A DNA stretch of 64,000 nucleotides, taken from Bin5 sp965221345. GTDB taxonomy: Bacteria; Chloroflexota; Anaerolineae; Caldilineales; Caldilineaceae. The notes beneath the pieces are model-generated. The model was not told the DNA's origin. It searched no databases and was given only the letters and a program-made list of their open reading frames with translations. Shown here in pieces: positions 62,543 to 64,000 of this stretch. A program made the position numbers and the translations under genes. How positions within the stretch are numbered: position 1 is the first letter of the stretch; every line of letters begins with the position of its first letter. The DNA lies in contig CBDCSD010000001.1 of NCBI GenBank assembly GCA_965221345.1, forward strand, positions 1,736,001 through 1,800,000, read 5' to 3'.

Positions 62543-63352
62543 CTAATCTGTCTGCAAGTCCGGGTAGTCGATATCCTCCTCAGTCGTCTGCGGACGACTG
62601 CCGCCGAAGACGGCCAACTCGAAGATTTTAAAGAAGCAGTCTACATCGCCATAGCCGATGGCACTTAACCACTCACATTGCAACTCCACCGAGGCCAAAA
62701 TGTTCGCCCGTTTATCCTCGCGCTTGCGGTAGGCGCCTGCCACCTGGGCTCGTGTCTGCGCGTCGCCGTCGGTCAGTTGACTTGCCCACAGACTATCGAT
62801 GAAATAGTCGTCATAAAGCGTCTCGATGCGGGGCGTCGCCGAGGAAACATGCTCGACATTCACGAAGACGCCGCCCGGCATAAGCAGATCGAATATATCC
62901 GTGTAGATCTGACGCTTGACGGAATCGGGCTGGTGGTGAATGGAGAAGCCGGAAACAACTACGTCGAAGGGCGCGTGGTTGGAGATGATATCGAACCAGG
63001 AGGGGTCGGAGTAGTCTACGGACGAAACGTGGAGCGACTTGCTATAGGCCTGCAAATTGCGGAGGGCTGCTTGCAGCATGGGCATGGAAAAATCGACCAA
63101 AGTCCCCTTGGAGCGGGGGTATTTCTCCAAAATCGTTGCCGCCAGAATTCCGTCACCACAGCCCAGGTCCAGGAAATTGTGAACCGGTTGCTCCTCCGGC
63201 CCGGCAATCACCCGCATCATCACGTCCAACTGGATCTGCGCCAAGGGGACGCCTTTGCGCACCTTTCGCAGGAAGTCTTCGACCAGGGAAGGGTCTTTCC
63301 ACACTGAACTCTTTCCATCCGTCGGAGGCGCGCCTGATGTCATCCGCTTCAT
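62543..63352 (-). CDS. Class I SAM-dependent methyltransferase
   Basis: The start is uncertain: ATG 63352 (about 269 residues) and ATG 63343 are the best candidates; the frame is open to 63415. The SAM-binding loop FLDLGCGDGILAATILEKYP is clear, with the acidic residue after the second strand in TLVDFSMPML and the motif VVVSGFSIHHQPDSVK. LMPGGVFVNVEHVSS corresponds to the fifth strand. It resembles small-molecule methyltransferases with an IHH motif. Its place between leuD and leuB is not typical of leucine operons; substrate unknown. Confidence 0.82.
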   Translation of the reverse strand: MKRMTSGAPPTDGKSSVWKDPSLVEDFLRKVRKGVPLAQIQLDVMMRVIAGPEEQPVHNFLDLGCGDGILAATILEKYPRSKGTLVDFSMPMLQAALRNLQAYSKSLHVSSVDYSDPSWFDIISNHAPFDVVVSGFSIHHQPDSVKRQIYTDIFDLLMPGGVFVNVEHVSSATPRIETLYDDYFIDSLWASQLTDGDAQTRAQVAGAYRKREDKRANILASVELQCEWLSAIGYGDVDCFFKIFELAVFGGSRPQTTEEDIDYPDLQTD

Positions 63353-63432
63353 CCCCTTTCCGCTTTCCAGCTTTCGATCTTTCGCAGACAGAAACTGCTG
63401 TTTTGCGATCGACAACGAGAGATCAAGAACTG

Positions 63433-64000
63433 TTAAAGTGACGCCGCGGCCTCAAATGCGCTTATCTGCTCCTCCTTGTCCAGAAGATAGCCCAGGTCGT
63501 CCAAGCCGCGCAGCAGGCATTGCTTGCGGAACGGATCGATCTCAAATGACCAGGAGCCAACTGAATGACCGGCCTTGCCGCTGGAAAACTCCGCCAGCGT
63601 GACGGTCTGGCTTGGCAGATCGATACTGATGCTCGTATGCGGTACCTCTTCGACAAGATCAAGCAACTGGCTGACAGTCTCTTCCGGCAATCTGATCGGC
63701 AACAGACCGTTCTTCAGGCTATTGTTGTAGAAGATGTCAGCGAATGCGGGCGAGATAACAGCCCGGAAACCGTACTGGGTGAGTGCCCACACGGCATGTT
63801 CACGGCTTGAACCAATGCCGAAATTGCGGGCTGCCACCAGGATTTGCGAGCCCTGGTATTGAGGCTGATTGAGTACGAAATCGGGGTTGGGGCTGCCATT
63901 GCGGGTGTACCGCCACCATGAGAACAGCCCATCTCCCATGCCTTCCTGCGTGACGGCGGTGAGATAACGGGCCGGTATGATCTGGTCGGTGTCTACATTC
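63433..64000 (-). CDS. leuD: Isopropylmalate isomerase small subunit (5' end outside window)
   Basis: The frame is open to the window edge; the visible N-terminal part reads NVDTDQIIPARYLTAVTQEG, followed by NFGIGSSREHAVWALTQYGF and FADIFYNNSLKNGLLPI, all hallmarks of LeuD. With LeuC it interconverts 2- and 3-isopropylmalate, and citramalate to 3-methylmalate in the CimA pathway. LeuC is presumably encoded just upstream, beyond the window. The protein ends at 63433, 80 bases before the methyltransferase start. Confidence 0.95.
   Translation of the reverse strand, partial: NVDTDQIIPARYLTAVTQEGMGDGLFSWWRYTRNGSPNPDFVLNQPQYQGSQILVAARNFGIGSSREHAVWALTQYGFRAVISPAFADIFYNNSLKNGLLPIRLPEETVSQLLDLVEEVPHTSISIDLPSQTVTLAEFSSGKAGHSVGSWSFEIDPFRKQCLLRGLDDLGYLLDKEEQISAFEAAASL

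Overview
The window is a bacterial chromosome segment of moderate to high GC. No rRNA, tRNA or other marker is present, so taxonomy is inference only. The mix is most like a Chloroflexota genome of the Caldilineales/Anaerolineae type, or a similar environmental lineage such as Poribacteria. It combines several sulfatases, phytanoyl-CoA-dioxygenase-like enzymes, Gfo/Idh/MocA oxidoreductases, a Tat-lipoprotein sugar importer, Fn3 surface proteins, and many degraded insertion sequences and dispersed intergenic repeats.

Layout. (1) 0-3.4 kb: the C-terminal part of an HtrA-like protease, then an intact IS66-family element (868-2420, exact 14-bp ends, 8-bp target duplication) that has split a Nudix hydrolase gene; a DnaQ-like exonuclease lies upstream of that gene. 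(2) 3.6-12.1 kb, minus strand: a catabolic block of two tandem sulfatase-fold enzymes, a sugar isomerase/epimerase, a PhyH-type dioxygenase and three Gfo/Idh/MocA oxidoreductases, probably for an unusual or substituted sugar. (3) 12.4-19.7 kb, plus strand: a long leader, a sugar ABC importer (binding protein and two permeases, no ATPase), a divergent GH32 protein and an MFS transporter; a canonical FGly-type sulfatase converges on it. (4) 21.5-23.5 kb: 91-bp tandem repeats, a small HTH protein and dispersed repeats. (5) 23.5-28.1 kb: a secreted protein of about 1520 residues made of eight repeats. (6) 28.4-31.3 kb: IS66 and IS630 remnants and a broken GAF-domain gene. (7) 31.3-38.9 kb: a Dabb protein, a glycoside-hydrolase-like protein, a compact structured RNA with its own promoter and terminator in front of a DUF3800 gene carrying one stop codon, a chimeric gene fragment, an Fn3 surface protein and a second PhyH protein. 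(8) 39.2-43 kb: an orphan copy of the same RNA, an IS3 remnant, an ORF-less group II intron split by an ISAzo13-family element, and a 58-bp tandem array. (9) 43.5-49.6 kb: a paralogous Fn3 protein, a decayed three-gene cassette, a nucleotidyltransferase/HTH pair with a palindromic operator, a coiled-coil repeat protein and two MmeI-like C-terminal remnants. (10) 49.9-52.9 kb: an acyl-CoA dehydrogenase and an acyl-CoA ligase. (11) 53.1-64 kb, minus strand: leuD (cut by the window edge), a methyltransferase, leuB, ppc, cimA, ilvD, a sugar isomerase and a lipoprotein.

How the genes fit together. The leuD-leuB-cimA-ilvD set supports isoleucine synthesis from pyruvate and acetyl-CoA through citramalate, as well as leucine and valine synthesis; ppc in the same block links it to anaplerosis. 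The two carbohydrate blocks suggest growth on sulfated or otherwise substituted glycans and fructose-containing sugars. The most novel-looking items are the two-copy structured RNA linked to DUF3800 (34226-34291 and 39275-39334), the operator-controlled and apparently leaderless nucleotidyltransferase/HTH module (46868-47795), and the eight-repeat secreted protein flanked by inverted repeats.
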